DNA of 64,000 bases, from assembly GCA_003991915.1 (NCBI GenBank), contig RQTK01000176.1, positions 252,544-316,543 of the forward strand, in the 5' to 3' direction. Every line of letters starts with the position of its first letter. The first letter of the stretch is position 1. Under the pieces are notes generated by a model, which was not told the DNA's origin, made no database searches, and saw only the letters and a program-made list of their open reading frames with translations. Positions 51,301 through 59,243 of the stretch are shown here, one piece after another. The DNA is from Elysia chlorotica (lineage: Eukaryota > Mollusca > Gastropoda > Plakobranchidae). Made by a program: the position numbers and the translations under genes.

Positions 51301-53313
51301 CCGGGACTGTTCGAGTCTGGGCTTTCAGAGCCGGTGAAGTGGGCATCCTCCGTGCAGCTCACGATGCTGCTTCTGTTGCTCCAAGGCGATGCCACAGGGC
51401 CGGATACTCGAGACCCAGGGGTGGAAGACAGAGACGCGTGCTGGTCCGTCGCTAGTCCGGAATCATTGGCCGGTGAGAAGAACCCCAGGTATTTCGTTGT
51501 GGCGTCAGGGGACGTTGCCAGACGTTCGTCAAGCGGTTGATAATTCGGATAATGGTGTCCCAAGGGGAGACTAGAAGGGGAGTGATTGTGAGCGGGGTTA
51601 TATTTCCTCGCCGTTGAATTTGAGTAAAGGTAACCCTCTGAGACTGAAGTAGGTAAGCCGGTGATGTTGCGGCGAGCGCTACTATAATCCATATTTTTAG
51701 GTTCTTGTGCGTTGTTTTTATCACTGGTTGGAGGAAGCGAGGAGGAGGACGAAGAGGAAGAGGAGAAAGGAGTAAGTAAAGGCGCTGACCCGTCTCTGAT
51801 TGAAGACGTGCTAGAATCCACCTCATCCCTATAGCTAAAGCCCCCACTGCCCGCCGTATCAGAGCTTGAAATACTCATATCGTCATAGAGATAACAGCTG
51901 CACGAAGTTTTGTTTCTTTCAGAGGTTTCTTCGTCCTCGTTGACATTACAATTAATACCCGCTTTGCTATTGTGTTCAGAAGTCCGTTTTATACCTTTTC
52001 CTTTGCTCGGGTTAATACTCCCATCACTTTGTAAAACACAGCCGCTATCTACACTGTTTCTGGACTCGGAGGAAAGAGTTGCACTTGAAGGTATCGTCGG
52101 TGGGATCTTTCTGGACATGTCACCCTTGCCCTTAGTGCAATGCCCACGGCATCTGTTCAAGTTTGGGGCGCTGAGGTCTGAGATCTCGTCACTGCTGTCC
52201 TCGGGAATCATGTCCTCGTTATGGTTCACAGTCCTACCATCCTTGGTTCTCTGTCTAAAGCCAGACAGTGGGGCTGCAGAGGTAGACGAGGAAGGCACAG
52301 TTCCATAGCTCAAGCTCAACGGCCGCTGCTTTTTCTGGTGAGTGTCTTTGATGGAGCTAGGCCTGGAGCCTCGGTCTGTGTTAGATGTGGCCAGCCCTTC
52401 AGCCTCGGCCATTGATACTGGTCGATCTGGCGGAACGCTCAGTGAGGGCAGCTGCTGTTTGCAACCGCTCCCCGTGCGCTTGTGAATACCTGAAGTCGAG
52501 TGGTGGTTGCATGCGTTTGGGGACTTTGAAGTGTCTGGGGAATAGCGCTCGTGGTGGGTGTCATCATCGCAGTGACCATCTATGACGACTTTCTCGTTGT
52601 CTTCCCTTGACCGTCTCTCTTGATTGAGCCGACCATCCTGATCCCTGGACGCCGACGCGATGATTCCATCGTAAAGGTCGAGCAACGAAGGCGCGAGGTC
52701 CAAAGATGAACCTGGAAAAATATAAATGCAATACTTTAAGACACTTTAAAACCTTTGAAACCCAGTATTCGCTTTAAGGGTTCTGAAATATGCTAGCTTC
52801 AAACCATACATAAAACATATATGTCTATAGGGCATAAACATATTTATTTATTTTAACTCTCGTTTTCTCATTCAGATAAAACGCCTTTCATGGCTGTGTA
52901 TGTTTAATGAGATCTGGGCTCTAGTCTTAAATTTAGTCCAGATAATGCAAAGTAGTACACGTGACGTGTCGCCTGTTCTAATGTCCTGACATCATCTTCA
53001 AGTATCATTGACTTATCGCCGAGGTCTCGCTTAGTAGGTCGATTTTTTCGATAAACATGTACCTGTAAAGATTTCTTCTAACCTGTAAAGATTCGGAGGG
53101 AGGCAGAAAAAAAAGAAGAATATCAAGAGCAGCAAGTCAAGATGGTTGCCTGGCGCCCAACGTCAGCACTATATAGACTATATTGTATAAACGGTAATAA
53201 CAGGTTTTAAAACTGAACCACAGTAAATATTAACGTGAATGTAGAAATAAAGTCAATGCGTCTATGTCATATGGGCAAAGATCGACATTTTTAAAAGGGA
53301 GAAAGAGAGAGAG

Positions 53314-53351
<38 letters not shown>

Positions 53352-53856
53352 AGGGAGGGAGAGAGGGAGAGAAAGAGATAGGGAGAGAGGGAGGGAGAGA
53401 GAGCGGGGCACATAAAAGATCTTCAGATATGAAGGGCCGAGATTGTGCATGTGTCGAAACATAGAGACAAAATATTTATCTTTTAAAATAGGCAATAGCA
53501 ATGAAGCCTGATGTGCTAAATTGATCCTTGAATTGTGTAGACAAAAAAGATAGCAAATCGTTTAAACACAATCATGTTTTTGCCAACATTCAAGTAACCA
53601 TTGGGCGTTCGCCGTATTCTTTAAAGGTTAAGAGTTGTTTTTCTCGGTGATAATAAAGATTATTCTGACTGATTGATTTTCTTTCTGACAACAAAACGTT
53701 TCTACGTTTGGGGAGTAGAATCTGTAACAACAATAGATAAAGAGGGAGAGATAAATAGTGTGAGAGCGAGAGAAAGAGAGAAAGAGATAGAGAGAGAGAA
53801 AGAGAGAGAAAGAGAGAGAAAGAGACAGAGTTAGACAGACCAACAGACAGACAGGC

Positions 53857-53899
<43 letters not shown>

Positions 53900-55176
53900 T
53901 AGACAGAAAGAGATCGAGAGACAGAGAGAGACAGAGACACAGAAGAAGCAGAAGGTTGAAAATGCAGTATATTTCATAATAACATTGAATTTACGTCTCA
54001 CTTGAGCTCTAACGAGCGTCATGCCATTAAAAAAAAAAACTTAGAATAATCAGTCGCCCTGAGCCGCAACGTTTTTTATTACTAAATGAGCAACTTACAT
54101 AATAGTAAAATAAAACAGACTCAACAAGAAAAAAACAGAGAAAAGAATTGTGTTGCACTTAGTTGCGTTAGTATTTTTTTAATACCATAACCAGAGTGAG
54201 TCTGTTATAATATACAATATAGTGGAATTAAAATTCCAACATACGTAGAGTTCGACATCCGGATCAGTGTTTCATCAATAAGCCGATGTGATTTTAAAAG
54301 TAATCTATTATTAAACTATTAATACACTTATGCACAGTCAAAAAAGCGAGTGGTAGAACCCACAAAAAAGACGTAGCTTACGTCTCGTCGTAACAATATA
54401 AGAATTAGAAGGCTAACGACGAGACGTAAGTTACATAATGTTTGTGCATTCTACCCAAGGTTTAATACCACATGTTTTAAAATTGGATCTTTGCAAAGAA
54501 TCCCCGCAGATAACCCCAAGGTTCGCGGTAATATCCCGGCCAGGAGACAGAAAACACGTCACGACCTGGTCGCAACGCTGACCCAACAGTAGCAAGACAG
54601 ATTATTTTGTTTACTAATGGGACGAGGTCAGGATCGCCCTGCACTAGATCTAGGAACAGGAATGTTGACAAATCTCGGTAGAAAGCTTACCACTAGGGCA
54701 AGAAGCAGCGGAAAATAAGATAAAAAATAGTGTTACGGCCGTGGAAAGGTTATGAGAACAAATCGGTGTTAACGAAATGTCATCATCATCGGCATCTTTC
54801 TCGTCCAGTGTCCTCTGAGCTTGCGCTCTGTTGCCTCAGTAGACTTCTGTATCAGACATCAATTCTGGCTTCTGCACCCCGCTGGTTATAGTGCAGAGCC
54901 ATACGAAATGCATTGCTCACCAAAATGGCATTGGTCTATATTTTGAGAGGGTAACAATGGTACTTGATGATAGTGTCAGTGGTGTTTTTTGTTTTGTTGT
55001 TTTTCTTTCGAAACGTGTAATGCACATGAAACAAAACAATGCATACCAAAAGAGTCGTAGATTAACTTTAAGTTTGGAGAGAGAAAGATAGAGAGAGAGA
55101 TGAAGAGACAGGGCTCGAACCACGGACATCCTGCATCAGAAGCCCCAATCTCAGAGAGAGATAGACATAGAGACCT

Positions 55177-55223
<47 letters not shown>

Positions 55224-57687
55224 CACAAAGAGACTCAGATACGGTGATAGAGAGAGAGGCGTCAAAAACAGTGGTGAGATAATAATATTAACCTTACAAA
55301 ACATACAACAGTGATAAAATAATACAATCAAATCCAGAGGCGCAAACACACCACTGATCAAACAAAAGGTAGACAACTGGGCCTATATAGGAGATAAAAT
55401 AAAACTGGGTGAGGTCGAAGGGGCCAGACCGCCAGACCGAGAGCAAGGCGTTGTTGCATTTGTTATGCAGATAGGCTGGTGGTAAATTTTACGGTCAGTG
55501 AAGTTCCCATTAGGTGAGAGGGGCCCATTTAAAAGGTGGGTGACATCAAGGTTCAGAGAGGCGGGCAAGAAACTGATGGGTTAAGGAGACCAAAACACGC
55601 ACAGACGCACATCTAATCTTCATTCTTGCCATCGAACACGCTGGCATTAATTTGGTTTGCCTTTGCTTCTCACTTTATCTCCCTTTATTTTTTTAAAGAT
55701 AGTTAAGACGGAGTTGGCTCTTATCTAGTGAAATAGAATAATGCTGGTGGGTTTCCTTAAGTTGACACCTCTTGAGCACGACTATGCTAATGCAATTACT
55801 TCAACGTAACAAGATATCTTTAGCCTATATATTATTATACAGTCATGAACTAACTTGCCCAAGTGGCAGAGCGTTGATCTTCTAATCGGGAGGTCCCGGT
55901 TCAAAAATAACGATCGTACAAAATAATAATTTTGTTTTATATTTTTATATATACATGTGTATAGAAACTACTTTTTGGTCGTCTGTATCTCTATCTCTGC
56001 CAATCTCTCTATAATTATCTCTCTATCTTTCTATCTCTTTCTCGTTTTCGCTGTCGCTCTTTAGGCCTACAAAATCTCATTTTTTATTTACATGGTGTAT
56101 ACGTAGAAAGAGATGTGAGTTGTCTTTATGCCCATAACGTATTGATCTCTACTAAAGATTCTTAGACCTTTCAACATTGGATAAGGCCACGACATTGCGT
56201 GACTCTTCGTGTCTCTTCCTCTTTCACTGTCTTTTTTTTCTTTTTTCTATTCTCTTCTTTCCATTCCCCCTTTCCCTCATGTTTTACAATTACAATGAAA
56301 AATACGTCAACGTGGATTTTCAGTCAGCACGTGAATCTATGTCACGTTACTAAAACTGTTAATTAATTGTGTGTGGTCCCTGTCATTGCAGTTCAAGACA
56401 AACGGTGCACAAGCACTCGCAGTTAGAGCACCTGTATCATGCCAACAAATGCGCTTTTTCTCAAACTTTGTATTAATCAAGTACACTTAGGTGGTTGTGG
56501 TTTGTTTGCATTGGCAGCTCTGTGCATTAAACAGACAATGAAGGTCAAGGGGATGCTTACATTTCCATGTATTATTACAGGGTCATTGAGGTTTGTTGAG
56601 GAGAATGAAACACTGCATTGTAATATGAACACGGAGCGCGAGTAGCCCAATCAGTCAGTGCTCTAGGTTGAGGGGGAAAGTCCGTGGCTCGTACCTTTAC
56701 CAATGCCGCCTTCAACCAATAGGGTTGGTTGAAAATCCAATAAAACTTTCAACTTTACGTAACTCAAAGAAAACTTTTATACATAAAAACAAAGAATAGT
56801 GAGGGACCTCAACCTGTAAATTCTGGTTAGTATTACGTCCTCTAGGTAACCCAGGAATCTCATTTGTAGAGGGAGACAAGATCCAAATGGCAAATCAAAT
56901 GAATGTCTTAGCTTTCCCGGTGCTCTTCATCCAGTAAATATGAACTATGACCCTTTTTTCCTATTCAAATACAATATTGGGAGTTGACCTCGCTTAATGC
57001 TTTATCTATAACTCCACACTATATTGTTGTTCTTTCTGTCTTTCTTTTTTTTCTTGCTTTTTTTAAAATTTAGTTCCCGGTGTGTATTTGTTTTCTTTTT
57101 TATGATTTGTTTGTACACAATTTTACATAACTTTTTTGTTTTCTTGTTTAATGTTGTTGGTGGTGTTGCTCTTGTTTAGTTTTGTTTTTTAAGGCTTATA
57201 AAAAAAACCAACCGACCAAATGCATTTAGCTCCGATTCTTACCAAAGAACTCGTCCCAGTTGAGCGAGTGCCGCGAGACTTTCTCCAGCTCGTCCACTAC
57301 ACTGGCCAGCAGCGTCTGCTGGAGATGGGGCGGGCTACTCCGCCAACCCACACCGTCTGCGCAGACTCCGTTGAGCCGGCCACATCCGGCGGGCATGCCG
57401 GGACTTCCGGGACTGTCTGTTCTTCCCGAGGTCGAGGTCCCGTGGAATGAGTGGGAAAGTCCGTGTGAGTTGTCCACCCTTTCCAACTTTAGAAGATCTC
57501 CATTGGCTGCGGTACGTGGATTTGCCGTTGTATGGTTAGTGCTTTGGCGGTGCTGCGAGACTGGTAAGCTGCCATTAGAGATCCCGCTGCCTCCCTCGTT
57601 GCTAGGGACGCTGGCTCGCCCGAGAGGTTTGGCAGAAGTGAGCATAGGAGACGCAGACGCAGCACGGCGCCGCTTGGATCTCTTCAT
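33520..57687 (-). CDS. PLEKHG: PLEKHG-family DH-PH Rho guanine nucleotide exchange factor, 15 coding exons
   Basis: This is the whole gene, from the start codon at 57687 to the stop TAG at 33520-33522. By family knowledge, PLEKHG proteins load GTP onto Rho-family GTPases (Cdc42/Rac/Rho) through a DH domain followed by a PH domain and act on the actin cytoskeleton. Fifteen exons join with GT-AG borders and matching phases to 8,322 nt, or 2,773 residues. The DH domain begins near residue 775 with [11 protein letters not shown]. It continues through NYPR, the CR3 helix [15 protein letters not shown] and [15 protein letters not shown]. The PH domain covers about 1017-1120. Both match vertebrate PLEKHG1/2/3 better than other RhoGEFs, from memory of the family; I cannot assign the paralog. 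Human relatives are about 1,200-1,400 residues, so this model is roughly twice as long. The extra length is Ser-rich sequence before the DH domain (~770 residues) and after the PH domain (~1,650). Exon 3 lies inverted in this assembly, so the gene as drawn is interrupted. Confidence 0.93.
35187..38846 (-). CDS. PLEKHG: PLEKHG-like gene, giant 3,660-nt exon (disordered C-terminal arm)
   Basis: This exon is one uninterrupted frame of 1,220 codons (residues 1218-2437), acceptor GTCAAACAG|ATG and donor AAG|GTAAAA. It is rich in Ser, Asn, Asp and Lys, with many SSS runs and acidic patches ([13 protein letters not shown] near 36.55 kb), and it looks largely disordered and phosphorylatable. Islands that look ordered include [16 protein letters not shown] (near 36.7 kb), [13 protein letters not shown] (near 37.2 kb), [15 protein letters not shown] (near 37.35 kb) and the last residues, [17 protein letters not shown]. 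These islands are the best candidates for binding motifs. The codons after the donor run into intron and a stop. Confidence 0.9.
39187..39285 (-). CDS. PLEKHG: PLEKHG-like gene, 99-nt linker exon
   Basis: This 99-nt exon (phase 0/0) has acceptor GATTACAG and donor CAG|GTCAGA. It encodes [20 protein letters not shown], then [13 protein letters not shown]. It is probably helical and charged. It joins in frame to the ATG-beginning exon at 38846, so that Met codon is internal rather than a start. Confidence 0.85.
39880..39896 (-). CDS. PLEKHG: PLEKHG-like gene, 17-nt micro-exon
   Basis: A 17-nt exon lies between acceptor TTATCTTTCACAG and donor AAAAAG|GTAAGC. It enters in phase 1 and leaves in phase 0, encoding GANNKK with the split Gly codon. 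It is needed to convert the phase-1 donor of the 36-nt exon into the phase-0 acceptor at 39285, which is the main support for it. Skipping it would shift the frame unless the 36-nt exon or its neighbour used another site. Confidence 0.7.
40322..40357 (-). CDS. PLEKHG: PLEKHG-like gene, 36-nt exon
   Basis: This 36-nt exon (phase 1/1) has acceptor TCCTAAACAG and donor AAAG|GTAAGT. It encodes [11 protein letters not shown] with split codons at both ends. Because the length is a multiple of three and the phases are symmetric, it can be skipped without a frameshift. It was identified from splice signals and phase; its residues resemble the basic post-PH linker. Confidence 0.75.
40702..40809 (-). 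CDS. PLEKHG: PLEKHG-like gene, post-PH exon
   Basis: This 108-nt exon (phase 1/1) has acceptor TTGTCACCAG and donor CCAG|GTAATG. It encodes [20 protein letters not shown], then [15 protein letters not shown]. The basic segment [11 protein letters not shown] lies just after the PH domain, as in PLEKHG proteins, where a Lys/Arg-rich stretch follows the fold. It was recognised by splice sites and phase as well as by sequence. Confidence 0.88.
41323..41452 (-). CDS. PLEKHG: PLEKHG-like gene, PH domain C-terminal helix exon
   Basis: This 130-nt exon, phase 0 in and phase 1 out, has acceptor TTATTCTCAG and donor GACG|GTATGC. It encodes [20 protein letters not shown], then [19 protein letters not shown]. 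The Trp in RRWC is the invariant PH C-terminal helix tryptophan, and the MKRLILE helix with the IPDSVKS tail matches the PLEKHG family. Confidence 0.92.
41927..42022 (-). CDS. PLEKHG: PLEKHG-like gene, PH domain exon 2
   Basis: This 96-nt exon (phase 0/0) has acceptor AAATCCACAG and donor CAG|GTAGGC. It encodes [20 protein letters not shown], then [12 protein letters not shown], the middle strands of the PH domain. The open frame extends on both sides into intron, so the borders were set by the splice sites and by continuity with the flanking PH exons. Confidence 0.9.
42352..42468 (-). CDS. PLEKHG: PLEKHG-like gene, PH domain exon 1
   Basis: This 117-nt exon (phase 0/0), acceptor GTACGCAG and donor AGG|GTAAAC, encodes [20 protein letters not shown] and [10 protein letters not shown] through CKTFIR. 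These are the first PH strands, with the basic KKK loop between strands typical of this family. The PH domain after a DH domain usually modulates exchange activity and membrane contact through phosphoinositides. Confidence 0.92.
42937..43209 (-). CDS. PLEKHG: PLEKHG-like gene, DH C-terminal exon with Ser/Gly insertion
   Basis: This 273-nt exon (phase 0/0) encodes residues 926-1016. It opens with [11 protein letters not shown], which continues the CR3 helix. A Ser/Gly/Thr-rich stretch of about 30 residues follows ([16 protein letters not shown] and onward), and then [18 protein letters not shown] and [20 protein letters not shown], the long last DH helix leading into PH strand 1. The acceptor is TTTGAAG|AAC and the donor GAG|GTAAGG. 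The acceptor has a weak pyrimidine tract, but the alternative AG 12 nt downstream would remove the conserved helix residues. The insert replaces a short loop in vertebrate relatives. Confidence 0.92.
43788..43938 (-). CDS. PLEKHG: PLEKHG-like gene, DH CR3 exon
   Basis: This 151-nt exon runs from the acceptor CGCTGTCAG (phase 2) to the donor CAG|GTGGGT (phase 0). It encodes [18 protein letters not shown], then the diagnostic SLP-like segment [20 protein letters not shown]. This CR3 helix forms much of the GTPase-binding face in DH domains and is the best-conserved part of the gene. Its first codon is completed by the AG that ends the inverted exon at 47147, giving NYPR. That junction is the strongest evidence that the inverted exon belongs to this gene. 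Confidence 0.95.
44141..44285 (-). mobile_element. second SINE-like family R2, copy
   Basis: The plus strand reads GGTTAGTTTTACGTCCCCTA, then CCAACGTCAGCACCAGTTGA, then GATCCGAAC. Read on the minus strand, the last part carries a B box-like GTTCGGATCTC. It shares CAGTTGAGATCCGAAC and AGTCAAG.GCATTAA with 45461-45548. Confidence 0.5.
45461..45548 (-). mobile_element. second SINE-like family R2, copy
   Basis: On the minus strand it reads TTAATGCACTTGACTAGCTC, then GGTCAATAGTTCGGATCTC, a tRNA-like arrangement. It is related to 44141-44285, and both are in the same intron of the RhoGEF gene. Confidence 0.5.
46910..47017. repeat. inverted repeat arm, left of the flipped DH exon
   Basis: This arm starts GCTTCACAATAATTATATGA and ends AAAGGGTTACT. 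Its reverse complement is at 47193-47299, with only a handful of mismatches clustered near TAATATG and AGATAT. Confidence 0.95.
47031..47147 (+). CDS. PLEKHG: PLEKHG-like gene, DH-domain exon lying in inverted orientation
   Basis: On the plus strand, opposite to every other exon of the gene, sits a perfect exon: acceptor TTCCTATACAG, 117 nt, donor CCCCAG|GTGAGG. It enters in phase 2 and leaves in phase 2. That is exactly what is needed between the exon ending TG| at 47810 and the exon starting |A at 43938. The codons read [12 protein letters not shown], then [12 protein letters not shown], then [10 protein letters not shown], the DH segment missing from the minus strand. The exon lies in the loop of an inverted repeat (arms 46910-47017 and 47193-47299) immediately beside an assembly gap. 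It is either a mis-oriented piece of assembly or a real local inversion. As drawn, the minus-strand transcript would lack this DH segment. Confidence 0.9.
47193..47299. repeat. inverted repeat arm, right of the flipped DH exon
   Basis: It is the partner of 46910-47017. It ends directly at the N run that begins at 47300. Differences from the left arm show it is not a perfect fold-back copy. Confidence 0.95.
47300..47381. other. assembly gap, 82 N
   Basis: A run of N lies between the inverted-repeat arm and a CT/CTGT microsatellite. It falls inside the intron between two DH-domain exons. Confidence 1.
47382..47730. repeat. inverted CTGT/CT and GACA/GA microsatellite block
   Basis: A CTGT/CT-rich half (47382-47590) faces a GACA/GA-rich half (47597-47730), so the block is self-complementary and could fold. 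It borders the assembly gap. Confidence 0.9.
47810..47910 (-). CDS. PLEKHG: PLEKHG-like gene, coding exon 3a in model order (DH helix segment)
   Basis: This is the exon after exon 2: 101 nt, acceptor TTCTTGCAG, phase 0 in, donor TG|GTAAGT, phase 2 out. It encodes [10 protein letters not shown], then a loop, then [17 protein letters not shown], the DH helices that follow CR1. It is too short to show up as a clear long open frame. Its coding nature rests on the DH match, the splice signals and the exact phase fit with exon 2. The (CTGT)/(GACA) microsatellite and the 82-base assembly gap lie just downstream in gene orientation. Confidence 0.9.
48253..48298. repeat. (CT)n microsatellite in RhoGEF intron 2
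   Basis: A pure CT tract, preceded by CTGT units at 48220-48240. Confidence 0.97.
48800..49925. repeat. duplicated block in RhoGEF intron 2
   Basis: 48800-48916 and 49569-49685 share TTTGTAAATCATTGAAGC, TAGTCTGGGCTATCATATTA and TTCGAGAGAGGC-like sequence. Further on, 49031-49082 and 49869-49925 share CAATAGCACATG and a TTTTTGGTCC block. Together they suggest an old tandem duplication with a ~0.8 kb unit. Confidence 0.75.
50751..52711 (-). CDS. PLEKHG: PLEKHG-like gene, coding exon 2 (Ser-rich arm and start of DH domain)
   Basis: This 1,961-nt exon runs from the acceptor TTTTTCCAG|GT (phase 1) to the donor GAG|GTAAGT (phase 0) and encodes residues 149-802. The start, [18 protein letters not shown], looks helical. 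About 600 residues of low-complexity Ser/Thr/Pro/Asn-rich sequence follow, including a run of nine Ser near 51.75 kb and basic/phospho-like patches. The last ~30 residues ([19 protein letters not shown], then LKDIIE) are the first DH helix (CR1) and place the RhoGEF domain. The genomic reading frame stays open 14 codons past the donor. The splice is nevertheless well supported, because the next exon continues the DH helix in frame. Confidence 0.92.
53834..53905. repeat. (GACA)n microsatellite
   Basis: AGAC/GACA units, with GA-rich sequence on both sides (53760-53940). Confidence 0.97.
54353..54454. mobile_element. palindromic MITE-like element, copy 2
   Basis: This copy lies in intron 1 of the RhoGEF gene. 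It shares GACGTAGCTTACGTCTCGTC and the loop GTAACAATAT with the element at 12965. The ends are GTAGAACCCACAAA/TTTGTGCATTCTAC, inverted with two mismatches. Confidence 0.75.
55855..55910 (+). mobile_element. degenerate tRNA-like SINE head in intron 1
   Basis: CCCAAGTGGCAGAGCG followed by AATCGGGAGGTCCCGGTTCA resembles the heads at 1956 and 63664. It lacks a full B box and lies in the first intron of the RhoGEF gene. Confidence 0.45.
57243..57687 (-). CDS. PLEKHG: PLEKHG-like gene, coding exon 1 (N-terminus)
   Basis: This exon encodes residues 1-148 and ends in phase 1 at the donor G|GTAAGAATC. The ATG at 57687 has AAG just before it (a purine at -3), and an in-frame TAG lies 24 nt upstream, so this is the first possible start unless a further exon is spliced in. 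The N-terminus is strongly basic (MKRSKRRR), which could be a nuclear or membrane-phosphoinositide signal; that is only a guess. The rest is Ser/Gly/Pro-rich. The exon ends with a better-ordered acidic/hydrophobic stretch, [20 protein letters not shown]. An upstream non-coding first exon is possible but was not identified. Confidence 0.85.
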
Positions 57688-58729
57688 CTTGAGATGTTTG
57701 CCTGCAGCTAGCTATGGGCTAAAGCACAGGAAGTTCGCCAGAAAGGTCATGGGATCAAATCCTCTTGTCATGACAAGGCTGTTGTCTTAAACACGAAAAT
57801 ATGGTACATTCCTTATACTTTGTTTGTTGGTTTGATTCTGGATCGAAAACTGTTAATAAACTGTAGCGAAACGAGAGTTGGTTCAACACAATGAAGAATG
57901 AAACACGGAACTGTATAATAACCACATTATTTTATGCATTATCCCGATTGCAAGCACAAACTATTGGCTTAGTTTAGGAATCCAAAATATGGAAAACTCA
58001 CACTTTTAGTATTACGTATTATTTACTTTCTGTTTTTTTAGCGGTAATAACCTTCATCAGACATAATAATGTAACTAAGATTGTTCATTCGGCGCTATAC
58101 ATAAATCAAGTTTGCAAACGGAACATATTCAAGCACGGTGTTGATAGCAGAAAGTACAAATACCAAGAATGATAATTGGGCATCTAGAGAAAGTCCTCGA
58201 AATCTTGAACATAATGGCACTGTCTGCTGACGGCATTCTGTCAGCAGCACATTTTTCTTACATCACCAAGCTTCCAACTCTGATAGCATGTAGCGAGCAA
58301 GGTGATCTCTCATTCGTTACATACAAGATACGTTAGTTATAAACTATAATAAATCTAGTGACAGAGGGTGATAGACCACCGTGGTAATCTCAATCCTTCT
58401 TGGGAGTTATGCTGGACGATGTCTCTCTTATCAGAGACAAAGAAGGAGACCGGTTCTTCACTGATGCCAGAAGCCCAATTAGACGATTACACAATGTTCG
58501 AGGAGCGATAAAGTATCTTTGTCCGTCTCTGGAATTTGTAAATGGATTCAAAAAGGAAATAGAGGAAAGAATGAAAGAGAGAAAGAGAGAAAGAGGGAGA
58601 GAGAGGGGTGAGGCGGGAGGGAGAGAGATAGTTATAGAGAGAGAAAGAAAGAGGGAAAGAAATGTCGTGTGTGTAAGACATGGAGAGAAAGAGAGAGAGA
58701 GGGGGAGATAAGAGAGAGAGATAAGAGAC

Positions 58730-58764
<35 letters not shown>

Positions 58765-59038
58765 GTGTGTGAGAGAGAGAGACATGGAACCTGCACAAAA
58801 CAAGGAGCACACACATGCAGTGATGACGTTATCCCAAAAAACTTGTAGGTAGATAAGGAGTTCTGTTACCAGGGCAGGACTACACAGAAAACAGTTATCG
58901 CTGAGTTTTGCTTCGTGCGCTGCCTGGTCATGACAGCTGGAACACAAAGGTCACGATAGTGAAGTACAGAACCGACAGCTTGGATACAGCAGGGGCGAGT
59001 GGATGTGCGCGTTCTGGGGTGAGGGGGGGAGAGAGAGA

Positions 59039-59142
<104 letters not shown>

Positions 59143-59243
59143 NNNNNNNNNNNNNNNNNNNNNNNNNNNNNNNNNNNNNNNNNNNNNNNNNNNNNNNNNN
59201 NNNNNNNNNNNNNNNNNNNNNNNNNNNNNNNNNNNNNNNNNNN
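59143..59243. other. assembly gap, 101 N
   Basis: A run of N follows a pure (GA)n tract (59041-59142), which probably caused the break. Confidence 1.

Larger units (their letters stand above)
52712..57242 (-). other. RhoGEF intron 1 (4.5 kb)
   Basis: It holds (GA)n at 53298-53405, GA/(GACA)n at 53760-53930, a MITE-like palindrome (54353), (GA)n at 55160-55220 and a tRNA-like fragment (55855). No additional coding exon was recognised. Confidence 0.7.

Noticed and set aside
58390..58947. 185-codon minus-strand frame
   Set aside because: It is mostly Ser/Leu translation of a (GA)n tract.
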